The translations under genes were made by a program, and so were the position numbers. The notes below the pieces were generated by a model. The model worked only from the letters and a program-made list of their open reading frames with translations, made no database searches and was not told where the DNA came from. Positions 26,635 through 34,621 of a stretch of DNA of 64,000 nt are shown piece by piece (position 1 is the stretch's first letter; each line of letters starts with the position of its first letter). Source of the stretch: Tateyamaria omphalii (GTDB taxonomy: Bacteria > Pseudomonadota > Alphaproteobacteria > Rhodobacterales > Rhodobacteraceae); assembly GCF_001969365.1 (NCBI RefSeq), contig NZ_CP019312.1, positions 2,046,001 to 2,110,000 on the forward strand, in the 5' to 3' direction.

Positions 26635-27348
26635 TTAGTCCTCTCCGGCCGCCATCTCAGCAAGCAAGCAAGGATCGCGCACAACAATGGTTTGCGCCCC
26701 GTCCAGCGACATCACGCCAGCCTTCCGCAACGTGGTGAAGGCACGGCTGACTGTTTCGGTCGTCAGGCCCAGAAAATCGGCGATATCGCTGCGGGACATC
26801 GGCAGGTCAATCCGCCGATGCGTGTCAATATCCTCTCCGTAGCTGATGGTCAGCACGTTCAGAAAGGACGCTACCCGCTCCAGCGCCGACTTACGGCCAA
26901 GCATCATAACGTGATCCTGCATCGCGCTGATCTCGCGCAAGGCCGCTTCAAGCAGGGCAAGGTGCAGGTCCGGGTCCCCGTCCCCGGTGTCGAGCGCCGT
27001 GCGCCTGTAAGCGAAAAGAGTCGTATCTACCAAGGCGTCACAGTCGGTGTGGTGGCGCCCGTCCGCTGGGAAACCAATGATGTCGCCAGGATACCCGAAG
27101 GAGATCACCTGGCGGCGCCCGTCCTCCAACATCCGGGTCAGTCTGACGACACCGTTCGAGACCTGGTACAACCGTTCAACCTCGTCGCCTTCACGGTAAA
27201 GATGCTGGCCAGCCTTGACCAATGTGGGCAAACCGGCAGAAGTGGTCCCTCGCGCGGAAAGCGGGCCGTGGACCGGACGGTTTTCCGCAGACAGCGTGAC
27301 GTACATCTTTGGCCCCCTGATTGCGCACAGGGTCTTGGTGAACGACAT
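26635..27348 (-). CDS. Crp/Fnr-family regulator (FixK/DNR-like)
   Basis: The 237-aa product has an N-terminal cyclic-nucleotide-type sensor domain (residues 40-140) and a C-terminal helix-turn-helix (MSRSDIADFLGLTTETVSRAFTTL). Recognition-helix residues Glu198, Ser201 and Arg202 match those with which FNR and FixK read TTGA half-sites. Only two cysteines (8 and 103) are present, so an FNR-type 4Fe-4S cluster is unlikely; this is more like FixK or DNR. ATG 27348 has an AGGA site; the longer frame to 27714 runs into the divergent response regulator. Four perfect TTGA-N6-TCAA boxes downstream make good targets. Confidence 0.9.
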   Translation of the reverse strand: MSFTKTLCAIRGPKMYVTLSAENRPVHGPLSARGTTSAGLPTLVKAGQHLYREGDEVERLYQVSNGVVRLTRMLEDGRRQVISFGYPGDIIGFPADGRHHTDCDALVDTTLFAYRRTALDTGDGDPDLHLALLEAALREISAMQDHVMMLGRKSALERVASFLNVLTISYGEDIDTHRRIDLPMSRSDIADFLGLTTETVSRAFTTLRKAGVMSLDGAQTIVVRDPCLLAEMAAGED

Positions 27349-27448
27349 GTGTATTCCTACATATGGTTGTACCTGTGCGGTTTGTATCAATTTGTAATTT
27401 CGCCAAGCGGACTTCGGGTCTGCGGGACTTTCGTGCATCTGCACCAAT

Positions 27449-28237
27449 ATGCTGGAGCGCAAGTTGGACCAAAGACCGTCCACACTCATTGTTGAAGACG
27501 ATCCAAAGGTGCGCGCAGTGCTGCGCAACCTGCTTGAGGATGATGGATTCAACGTCATTGAAGCGACGTCTGCCGCAGAAACGCTGGAGTGTATCGCGGC
27601 GCAGGACTTGAGCCTTGTCACCTTAGATATCCATCTGGGCGCCGAAAGTGGCCTGGACCTCGCCCGGCAAATCCGCAAGCTGTCCACTGTCCCGATGGTG
27701 ATGGTCACGGGCAAGGATGACCTGATCGACCGGGTCGTCGGTCTGGAAGTCGGGGCGGATGACTACATTACCAAACCGTTTCATGTGCGCGAGGTCATTG
27801 CACGCATTCGCGCGGTCTTGCGACGCCACCAGTTTGCCGCAGAAGACGCGCACCGTACAAAACTGGCACCAGACGCAAACGCCGACACCGCGGCCTTCCA
27901 TTTCGACGGTGTCATTGCCGTTCCAGACCGGATGCAGGTCATTGACCGCTGCGGCGCTGACTGCGCCCTGACGAGCGGCGATTTCAATTTGCTCAAGGTG
28001 TTTTTGGAACGGCCCATGCGGGTCTTGTCGCGCGACCAGCTGATGGATCTGACACAGGGTGCCACATGGTCACCCCTGGACCGGACGGTTGACAACCAGG
28101 TGGCCCGCCTGCGCAAGAAGATCGAGCGCAACCCATCAGAACCGCGATTGATCAAGACGGTGCGCGGCGTCGGCTACACTTTTGCCTGCTCGGTCGAACG
28201 CAAGCCGTTGGAAGACGCACATTACAGAAGCGCCTGA
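27449..28237 (+). CDS. OmpR/PhoB-family response regulator
   Basis: This is a 262-aa two-component regulator. The receiver domain (residues 10-125) has the acidic pocket Glu16-Asp17-Asp18, phospho-acceptor Asp60 (LVTLDIHLG) and KPF lysine (DDYITKPFH). The winged-helix output domain at about 160-250 has the usual LLKVFLERPMRVLSRDQLMD and DRTVDNQVARLRKKIE. It is divergent from the Crp/Fnr gene and its 3-prime end overlaps the convergent hybrid kinase gene by 16 bp, which is probably its sensor. Confidence 0.93.
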   Translation: MLERKLDQRPSTLIVEDDPKVRAVLRNLLEDDGFNVIEATSAAETLECIAAQDLSLVTLDIHLGAESGLDLARQIRKLSTVPMVMVTGKDDLIDRVVGLEVGADDYITKPFHVREVIARIRAVLRRHQFAAEDAHRTKLAPDANADTAAFHFDGVIAVPDRMQVIDRCGADCALTSGDFNLLKVFLERPMRVLSRDQLMDLTQGATWSPLDRTVDNQVARLRKKIERNPSEPRLIKTVRGVGYTFACSVERKPLEDAHYRSA

Positions 28238-29813
28238 AGACGTTCTGCGAGATCCGACTGCCTGTAGGGTTTGTGCAATACTTCGTAATCCGACGTCCCC
28301 CCTAGCTTGCTTGTGACCACGTCGCTCGCGTAACCGGAGGTCAGCAAGACACGGACCGTGGGAAACTCGGCACGTATCTTCGCGGCCAGATCATACCCGT
28401 TCAGTGTTCCGGGCATCACCAGGTCGGAAAACACGATGTCGACGTCGACACCGGACTGCAACAGCACGTACGCGTCATCACCACTGGCCGCCTCAAGCGT
28501 CCGGTACCCCAGATCGCGGATGCGTTCGATGGACAGCTTGCGCACACGGGGATTGTCTTCCACCACCAGAACGACCTCGGCGCTGCCACGCGGTATGGCG
28601 GCTGATGTCGCGACCGTGATCCCGTCACTGACAGCTTTGGCGTCTCGGACGGCCGGGAAGTAAAGACCAAAGCTCGTCCCGTGGCCCAGCTCGCTGTACA
28701 GCGTGATGTGGCCCCCGATTGCCGCACAAAGCCGTACACCATGGCAAGCCCCAGGCCGGTGCCTCCCCGATTTGCCTTGGTCGTAAAAAAGGGTTCAAAG
28801 GCACGACGCTGCGCTTCGAGTGTCATACCTGCACCGTCGTCGCTGATAAACAGTCGCACATACTCACCCGGAACGATATCGGTTTCCTGCGCCATGTAGT
28901 CATCGTCAATGATCACATCCGCCACCGAGATCAGGAACTCGCCCCCGTCCGGCATCGCATCGCGCGCGTTCAACGCCAGATTGATCAGCGCCGATTGCAA
29001 CTGCACCGGATCAATCATCACCTTGCTGACGCGCGTGGCGAAGTCCGTCCGTATCGTGTAACGCGCGCCAATCGTGCGGCTCAGCAGGGCCAGCGCATCC
29101 TGGCACTGCTCACGCAAATCCACCTGAACGGGCTTCAGGTTGCCCTTGCGAGCAAACACAAGCAGGCGGGACGTCAAATCAGCCCCCAATTCCGCAGAGG
29201 CCAACGCATCTTCGATCAATCCGCGTTGCCGTTCGTCCGCGCCGCGCATTTGCAGGAGTTCGAGATTGCCAATGATGACCGTCAGCAAGTTGTTGAAATC
29301 ATGCGCAATACCACCGGTCATTTGACCGACCGCATCCAAACGCTGTGATCGGGCGAGGACTTCTTCCGCAATGTGGCGCTCGGTCAGGTCGTGCAGGATT
29401 GCAATGAACACGGGCTCACCGTCGATGTCGGCCCGACCGACGGACAGGTGCAGCGGAAAGACTGTGCCATCTTGGCGCATGCCCTCGACATTTCGTCCTT
29501 TCCCGATGATCCGCTGCTCGCCTGTAGCAAGGTGATGCGCCATGAACCCGTCATGCAAATCGGCCAAGGCCATTGGCATAAGAATGTTTATCCTTTGCCC
29601 AGCAAGTTCTCCCTCGGAATACCCGAAAAGCCGGGCCGTGGCCGGGTTCGCGCGCAGAATACAGCCATTGCGATCCGCAACTATAACCGCGTCGGCAGCC
29701 GCTTCCATCAGGGCGGTCAGAAGTGCGGGGTCACTGGCAGGCGTCACGTGGTAAAGACCTTGTTCAAATGACGTGTAAGCACGCTTTGACCCAAGCGGCC
29801 GCGCACGGGTCAA
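28222..29813 (-). pseudogene. PAS hybrid histidine kinase with one apparent frameshift
   Basis: The first frame encodes a PAS domain (residues 30-140), an H-box (QMTGGIAHDFNNLLTVIIGN) and the ATPase domain up to GTGLGLAMVYGFVRQSG. The frame is then lost. The next frame continues the expected GHITLYSELGHG and a complete receiver domain (VEDNPRVRKLS, VFSDLVMPG, HKPYRQ) to the stop at 28222. One base missing in the C-run at 28712-28716 (five where six are needed) explains it. This may be a sequencing error, phase variation or a true mutation; the domains look otherwise undamaged. The start is uncertain: TTG 29813, or GTG 29747 with an AAGG site. Confidence 0.8.
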
Positions 29814-29825
29814 GCGCGGACACGT

Positions 29826-30983
29826 TCACGGGTACACTTCGGCCGTGTTTGGCCTGTTTTTGCCGATGCGGGTCAGCAATCCAAGCTGACGGGTCAGGTC
29901 AGACAGGCTGACCACGCCGACGAGATGCCCTTCGTCCAAAACCATAAACTTCCGCTGTCCGGTATCTGCGATCCTCTCCAACAGCTCAAGCACCGGCATG
30001 TCGGGTGCAACGCAGACGGTTTCACCCACTTCCACAAAGACATCGCCGACCGTCGTGTTGGCCCAATTCTCCCGATCAATGCCTTGCAGAACGTCCGCAT
30101 CGATATGCCCTAATACCCGCCCGCCCTCGACAACCGGGACAAAGCTCACACGGTGCGCAAGCATCACCTGGTTCACCAGCGCAGCGAGGGTCACCTCCGA
30201 TGCGGTGATCACCGGCGGCGCGGACATAACGGAGTGCACCGGACGATGGCCCATCAATGCCCTGATCCTCTGGTTTTCAAGCGCCGTGTTCGCGGCACCC
30301 AAAATGAACAGTCCAATCAAAATCTGCCAGAAACCCGCGACAATCATGCCTTGGAACAGGCCCAAAAGTCCCAGCGCCATCAACGCGTAAGCCAGTATTC
30401 GACCGGTGTTGGCGGCTGTTTCGGTTGCCGACAGCAAGTCGTCACGACGCCACCACAACCACGCGCGCAAGATGCGGCCGCCGTCCAGGGGAAAGGCCGG
30501 CAACAGATTGAACACAGCGAGAACCGCGTTCACAAGCGCCAGATAGTGCAACAAAGCGGTGGTGGGCACCTGACCCACCGCCGTAATCACCATGTCAGCT
30601 AGCAGAGCGAAAACCACGGCAAGAACCAAGCTCATCGCGGGTCCAGCCAAAGCAATCCAGAATTCATGCACGGCCTTCGATGGCTCACGCGCCAGTTCGG
30701 CAACGCCACCGAACAAAAAAAGCGTGATGCTCCGCGTGCGGATGCCGAACCGCCGTGCGGCAAGCGCATGGGCCAACTCATGCGCCAAGAGCGACACAAA
30801 GAACAGGGCCGCGCCAAAGACCGCCAAGCCCGCATAGGTCCATTGCGACCGTCCGGGCAGCACTGCGGGGAAGCTGTATGTGGCCAAGCTCCACGTGATC
30901 AAACCCGCAATCAATATCCAGCTTGGATCAATCCGAATATTGAAGCCGAACAGGGTCACGATGGTGCGGGCATTGGCAAACAT
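29826..30983 (-). CDS. Site-2-type M50 metalloprotease with CBS domains
   Basis: This is a 385-aa membrane protein. The zinc motif HELAH (SLLAHELAHALAARRFG) lies at about residue 60, and the second motif DGGRILRAWLWW near 155. Several hydrophobic helices surround these, followed by two CBS domains in the C-terminal part (about 230-385). It belongs to the SpoIVFB-like S2P group, which often lies in low-oxygen or stress gene clusters. ATG 30983 has an AAGGA site. An FNR box lies 50 bp upstream (31033-31046). Confidence 0.9.
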   Translation of the reverse strand: MFANARTIVTLFGFNIRIDPSWILIAGLITWSLATYSFPAVLPGRSQWTYAGLAVFGAALFFVSLLAHELAHALAARRFGIRTRSITLFLFGGVAELAREPSKAVHEFWIALAGPAMSLVLAVVFALLADMVITAVGQVPTTALLHYLALVNAVLAVFNLLPAFPLDGGRILRAWLWWRRDDLLSATETAANTGRILAYALMALGLLGLFQGMIVAGFWQILIGLFILGAANTALENQRIRALMGHRPVHSVMSAPPVITASEVTLAALVNQVMLAHRVSFVPVVEGGRVLGHIDADVLQGIDRENWANTTVGDVFVEVGETVCVAPDMPVLELLERIADTGQRKFMVLDEGHLVGVVSLSDLTRQLGLLTRIGKNRPNTAEVYP

Positions 30984-31032
30984 AGCGACGGTCCTTTCGC
31001 GGCTGAGACTAATCGCTTTGGAGAGGAATTTG

Positions 31033-31046
31033 TTGATATGGCTCAA
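31033..31046. promoter_or_regulatory. FNR/FixK-type box upstream of the M50 protease gene
   Basis: A perfect TTGA-N6-TCAA site (TTGATATGGCTCAA), about 50 bp before the protease start on the minus strand, suits activation at the usual -41.5 position. Confidence 0.75.
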
Positions 31047-31098
31047 CCCGAGGCACCTGACAGTGGAAAGACACGGGCCAAGGGTCAATGTGCAAAGG

Positions 31099-31112
31099 TT
31101 GACAATTCTCAA
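31099..31112. promoter_or_regulatory. FNR/FixK-type box upstream of the cNMP-domain gene
   Basis: A perfect TTGA-N6-TCAA site (TTGACAATTCTCAA), about 55 bp before ATG 31167 on the plus strand, lies in the divergent promoter shared with the protease gene. Confidence 0.75.
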
Positions 31113-31166
31113 CATAACTTGGCGCGCACGACCTAAGCTGAGGCTGACACAGTCTTGGAGTGGTCA

Positions 31167-31565
31167 ATGGATATCCTCGCGACCTCGCGCGTACCGGACG
31201 AACTGCAGACGCTGTCCCGCCATGCCGCACTGACCTCATATGTCGCGGGCGAGGTGATCGAATTTGCGTCCCGCGCCGACCTCGGGTTGATCGCGGCGGG
31301 CCAGGCGCGCATGGAACGGGCGCACGGTCCGTCAATCACGCTCGCCGCACCATCCGTTCTTCTTCGATCCGAGACGGATTCTGCGCGCGCGACGGCAGAA
31401 GACGACCTATATGTGCTGCCCCTCAGCTACGAGACATGCGCGGCCCTCGTTGCTCGACACAAGGCCTGCCGTGACCTGTTTTTTGCCGCCATGACCGGTC
31501 GCATCCGACTGTTTCACACGCACCAGTCGCCGTTGATCCCCGCATATCCGGTGGTGTTGCATTAG
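31167..31565 (+). CDS. Stand-alone cNMP-binding-like (Crp N-domain) protein
   Basis: The 132-aa product resembles the sensor half of a Crp/Fnr protein with no DNA-binding domain: a beta-rich part (AGEVIEFASRADLGLIAAGQARME) followed by helices (YETCAALVARHKACRDLFFAAM). A GGAG site precedes ATG 31167. Function is unknown; it may modulate the Crp/Fnr regulator or another protein. The preceding FNR box puts it in the same regulon. Confidence 0.65.
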   Translation: MDILATSRVPDELQTLSRHAALTSYVAGEVIEFASRADLGLIAAGQARMERAHGPSITLAAPSVLLRSETDSARATAEDDLYVLPLSYETCAALVARHKACRDLFFAAMTGRIRLFHTHQSPLIPAYPVVLH

Positions 31566-31583
31566 CCGCACAAAAGGACGCGA

Positions 31584-31796
31584 ATGAAACCAAACCTCGG
31601 ACATCTGGATCAGTTGCTTAGATCCACCGTGGGCGTGCTGCTGTTGCTGTCGGCAACTGAACTCATACCCGCCATATGGCCTGACATGCCGCTTGCGCCG
31701 CTGGTTCTGGTGGTAGGCGGTTTCCTGATCGCAACGTCCCTGGTCCGCTTCTGCCCAATCTACTGGCTGCTTGGAGTATCAAGCGATAGAGTGTGA
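31584..31796 (+). CDS. DUF2892-family small membrane protein
   Basis: This 70-aa protein has two hydrophobic helices and the family-typical start (GHLDQLLRSTVGVLLLL) and FCPIYWLLG ending, with the single conserved cysteine. It lies 18 bases after the cNMP-domain gene with an AAAGGA site. Such proteins are often fused or linked to rhodanese and redox genes; the role is unknown. Confidence 0.85.
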   Translation: MKPNLGHLDQLLRSTVGVLLLLSATELIPAIWPDMPLAPLVLVVGGFLIATSLVRFCPIYWLLGVSSDRV

Positions 31797-31815
31797 TGCT
31801 GACGGTGGCGCGGTG

Positions 31816-32235
31816 CTACTGCTGGATGCTTTCCAGGAAGGCGGACAGTGCAATCAGGTCAGATGGGATGGGTGTCGACAGGCCGTCTTCCTCCACTTGC
31901 ACCATGGGGCCCAGATCTTCGTTCCCGAATTCGGGCATGGCGGAGGATGGATGGTCACGGCGGTTGAAACCGTCAATGACGCTCATCACAAAGGTCTCCG
32001 GGAACACCCCGTCATTCCGGGCCGCCAGCCTCGTCAGGTCAGGCGGTGGACCGCCCAAGCCCAACGATGCAACACCTGCGCCCGTCCCATCATTGCCATG
32101 GCACACCGCGCATTTCTGCAGATACAAACGCTCGCCATGCGCCGCACTCACATCGGGTTCACGCAGATCCGGGGCACACCCAGCTGCAAGGCACACAGCC
32201 AAAAGCGCCGGGATCAATCCGTCTTTGGGTATCAT
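31816..32235 (-). CDS. c-type cytochrome lipoprotein
   Basis: This is a 139-aa exported monohaem cytochrome. The N-terminus is a lipoprotein signal with lipobox LAAGC (Cys20). The haem site is C-x-x-C-H (Cys42, Cys45, His46), and a MPEFGNEDLG segment may give the axial Met. ATG 32235 has an AGAGGCGAG site. It likely carries electrons at the periplasmic membrane face. An FNR box 57 bp upstream suggests induction at low oxygen. Confidence 0.88.
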   Translation of the reverse strand: MIPKDGLIPALLAVCLAAGCAPDLREPDVSAAHGERLYLQKCAVCHGNDGTGAGVASLGLGGPPPDLTRLAARNDGVFPETFVMSVIDGFNRRDHPSSAMPEFGNEDLGPMVQVEEDGLSTPIPSDLIALSAFLESIQQ

Positions 32236-32291
32236 TTCTTGCTCGCCTCTTTTGTTGTCGGCAAACCTAACGACGCATCGCGCGATGCCCT

Positions 32292-32305
32292 TTGACATAC
32301 CTCAA
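32292..32305. promoter_or_regulatory. FNR/FixK-type box upstream of the cytochrome gene
   Basis: A perfect TTGA-N6-TCAA site (TTGACATACCTCAA) in the gap between the alcohol dehydrogenase and cytochrome genes, suitably placed for leftward transcription of the cytochrome gene. Confidence 0.75.
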
Positions 32306-32346
32306 TCCACTGGTCTTTGCGGTCAGAGTGGCGTCAAAAGCCCGCC

Positions 32347-33381
32347 TCAGATCTCCAGAACAATCCGCCCCGTAATCTGTCCCTCTTTCATCCGGTCGAA
32401 AATAGCGTTGATATTCTCCAACTTGTCCCATTCAAAATGGGTGGTCACGCGGCTTTCGGCGGCCAGACTCAGCGCCTCCGTCAGATCAAGGCGCGTGCCC
32501 ACGATGGACCCGCGGATGGTCAAGCGTTTGAGAACGACGTCAAAGATCGGCAACGGGAAGGTTCCCGGTGGAAGGCCGACGAGGCTCATGGTGCCATGAC
32601 GACGCAGCATGCCCGTGGCTTGGGCAAAGGCTTCGGTACTTACGGCGGTCACAAGCGCACCGTGAACGCCGCCAATGTGCCCATTCACCTCCTTGACCGG
32701 ATCAACCTTGCTGGCATTCACCACGACATCCGCCCCGAGCGTCTTGGCAAGGCTCAGCTTGTCGTCGGCCACATCGACGGCCACCACGTGCATGCCCATG
32801 GCCTTGGCATATTGGACAGCCATATGGCCCAGGCCCCCGATGCCACTGATGGCCACCCATTGACCGGGGCGCACCTCTGTCTCTTTCAGGCCCTTGTAGA
32901 CGGTCACACCCGCACAGAGCACGGGCGAGGCCGGACCGTACTCCATCGCCCCCGGCAAGTGCCCGACATAATCAGCGTCCGCGCGGACAAACTCGGCATA
33001 GCCTCCATCGACGGAGTACCCTGTGTTCTGCTGGCTCTCACAAAGTGTCTCCCACCCGCCGGAACAGTGTTCGCACCGGCCACAGGCGGTGTGCAACCAC
33101 GGCACGCCGACGCGGTCGCCCTCTTTCAGATGCGAAACATCGCGACCCAGCGCAGCCACCTCCCCCACGCCTTCATGGCCCGGAATGAACGGAGCCGTGG
33201 GTTTGACGGGCCAGTCGCCCATTGCTGCGTGCAGATCGGTATGACAGACGCCCGACGCCCTCACACGCACCAGCACATCGCGCGGGCCGATCTCGGGCAC
33301 CGGCACGTCGCGAATATCGAGCGGCTGGCCAAGCTTCGTCACGACGGCAGCTTTCATCGTCTTTGGCAATGTGTCGAGCAT
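32347..33381 (-). CDS. Zinc-dependent alcohol dehydrogenase (AdhA/AdhP type)
   Basis: This is a 344-aa medium-chain NAD-dependent alcohol dehydrogenase. The catalytic zinc ligands are Cys46 (GVCHTDLH) and His69-Glu70 (GHEGVGEV). The structural zinc cysteines are 100, 103, 106 and 114, and the NAD fold is GIGGLGH. This matches ethanol-active AdhA/AdhP enzymes. ATG 33381 has an AAGGA site; an internal ATG at residue 9 is possible. With the FNR box at 33442 it may serve fermentative or micro-oxic alcohol metabolism. Confidence 0.92.
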   Translation of the reverse strand: MLDTLPKTMKAAVVTKLGQPLDIRDVPVPEIGPRDVLVRVRASGVCHTDLHAAMGDWPVKPTAPFIPGHEGVGEVAALGRDVSHLKEGDRVGVPWLHTACGRCEHCSGGWETLCESQQNTGYSVDGGYAEFVRADADYVGHLPGAMEYGPASPVLCAGVTVYKGLKETEVRPGQWVAISGIGGLGHMAVQYAKAMGMHVVAVDVADDKLSLAKTLGADVVVNASKVDPVKEVNGHIGGVHGALVTAVSTEAFAQATGMLRRHGTMSLVGLPPGTFPLPIFDVVLKRLTIRGSIVGTRLDLTEALSLAAESRVTTHFEWDKLENINAIFDRMKEGQITGRIVLEI

Positions 33382-33441
33382 ATGCAGGTTCCTTGCGCAT
33401 TGGGTCTTCACGTTGAGTGCCATGGGCCGCACCGCCCGATT

Positions 33442-33455
33442 TTGATTTTGGTCAA
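33442..33455. promoter_or_regulatory. FNR/FixK-type box between the divergent adh and flavodoxin-like genes
   Basis: A perfect TTGA-N6-TCAA site (TTGATTTTGGTCAA) lies about 60 bp before the adh ATG and 50 bp before the flavodoxin-like gene, and could activate either or both. Confidence 0.75.
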
Positions 33456-33505
33456 GTAGCGCGGCGACAGGGCGCCATAGAATTGATCCGGAAGGATCCA
33501 GACCG

Positions 33506-34012
33506 ATGCCAGTAAAACACCAACCCGCCATCTACTGTTTTTCAAAGTCTGGCCACAGCCGACGGGTTGCAGGGGCGCTGGCGCACCATACCGGCGCCGA
33601 TATCATTTCCGTCGAGGTGGACCGATACCGGGTTCCTTTTCTATGGATTGCGCGCGCAATCTGGGATGTCCGGCGCAAGACAGCGCCGCCACTGCTCACG
33701 GGAAACATCGTCCCTGCGCAAAGACCATGGATTGTTGCGGCTGGGCCCGTGTGGGCCGATGAACCTGCGGCGCCCCTGCGCAGTGTTCTGGTCGCACTCG
33801 CCAAGCTGGAGGTTCCCGTAGGTGTCCTTCTCAGCTGTGGTCGCTCGAAAGAGCAAACCAATTGTTTCACGACATGCGAAACTGTTCTGGGCCGATCCCT
33901 GGCAGCACGAGTCAGCATTCCCAACGAGATCGAAAACACAGCAAATATGAATGACCGTTTGAATGACTTTGGCTCTGCACTGGGCAAACACAAGGTCATT
34001 GATGTGGCCTAA
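33506..34012 (+). CDS. Flavodoxin-like protein
   Basis: The 168-aa product has the FMN phosphate loop pattern near the N-terminus ([16 protein letters not shown]) and the central [19 protein letters not shown] strand-loop expected in flavodoxins. A GGAAGGA site precedes ATG 33506. It probably moves electrons or reduces a small substrate; the partner is unknown. It is divergent from adh across a shared FNR box. Confidence 0.75.
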   Translation: MPVKHQPAIYCFSKSGHSRRVAGALAHHTGADIISVEVDRYRVPFLWIARAIWDVRRKTAPPLLTGNIVPAQRPWIVAAGPVWADEPAAPLRSVLVALAKLEVPVGVLLSCGRSKEQTNCFTTCETVLGRSLAARVSIPNEIENTANMNDRLNDFGSALGKHKVIDVA

Positions 34013-34154
34013 AATCCGTCTGCCAACTGCCCAGCCTGCTCGCTTTGGGCCAGTGGCAACACCTTGCCGCTCAGGGAAATTCTATTTTTCCGTGTGACGC
34101 CAGGCGACTGCGGCCCTATCTTTCGGGTACCGACGTCCATCTGGGAGAGTAGGC

Positions 34155-34619
34155 ATGGCGATTTCACTGAAACTGAACGGCAAGGACCAAACGGTCGAGG
34201 CGGAGCCCGGCACACCGCTGCTGTGGGTCATCCGTGACGAATTGAAGATGACCGGCACAAAGTTTGGCTGCGGTGTCGCATCCTGCGGCGCGTGCACTGT
34301 GCATTTGAACGGCGAACCGGTTCGGTCTTGCCAAACCTATATCGAAGACGTCGAAGGCGCGGACATCACCACGATCGAGGCGATGAGCGAAAACGACATC
34401 GGCGCTGCCGTGCAGCAGGCCTGGATCGAACTGGACGTGGTCCAATGTGGCTACTGCCAGTCCGGGCAAATTATGTCCGCCGTGGGCCTGTTGTCAGAGA
34501 ACCCTACGCCATCAGCGCAAGAGATTGATGACTACATGTGGGGCAACGCCTGCCGCTGCGCCACCTACCAACGCATTCGGGCGGGCATCCAGCGCGCGTC
34601 CGAGATTCTGGAGGCGTAA
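34155..34619 (+). CDS. iorA: 2Fe-2S subunit of a molybdenum hydroxylase (IorA-like)
   Basis: The 154-aa iron-sulfur subunit belongs to a xanthine-oxidase-family enzyme. The plant-type cluster ligands are Cys39, Cys44, Cys47 and Cys59 (FGCGVASCGACTVH...SCQ). The second cluster is formed by QCGYCQSGQIM and NACRCATY. It is followed two bases later by the Mo-binding subunit, with no FAD subunit between, as in isoquinoline 1-oxidoreductase. The real substrate (N-heterocycle or aldehyde) cannot be told. Confidence 0.88.
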   Translation: MAISLKLNGKDQTVEAEPGTPLLWVIRDELKMTGTKFGCGVASCGACTVHLNGEPVRSCQTYIEDVEGADITTIEAMSENDIGAAVQQAWIELDVVQCGYCQSGQIMSAVGLLSENPTPSAQEIDDYMWGNACRCATYQRIRAGIQRASEILEA

Positions 34620-34621
34620 TC

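Noticed and set aside
26120-26638. 172-aa plus-strand ORF as an intact gene
   Set aside because: Only the middle resembles aldehyde dehydrogenase; the rest of the family match continues in another frame, so it is part of a pseudogene.
27349-27448. FNR box in the Crp/Fnr and response-regulator promoter
   Set aside because: TTGTATCAA is present, but a TTGA-N6-TCAA pair is not.
28222-28566. Separate single-domain response regulator
   Set aside because: The frame runs on from the kinase once a one-base gap is corrected, and it has no ribosome binding site of its own.
32317-33459. 380-aa plus-strand open frame
   Set aside because: It is antisense to the zinc alcohol dehydrogenase, which has all metal ligands.
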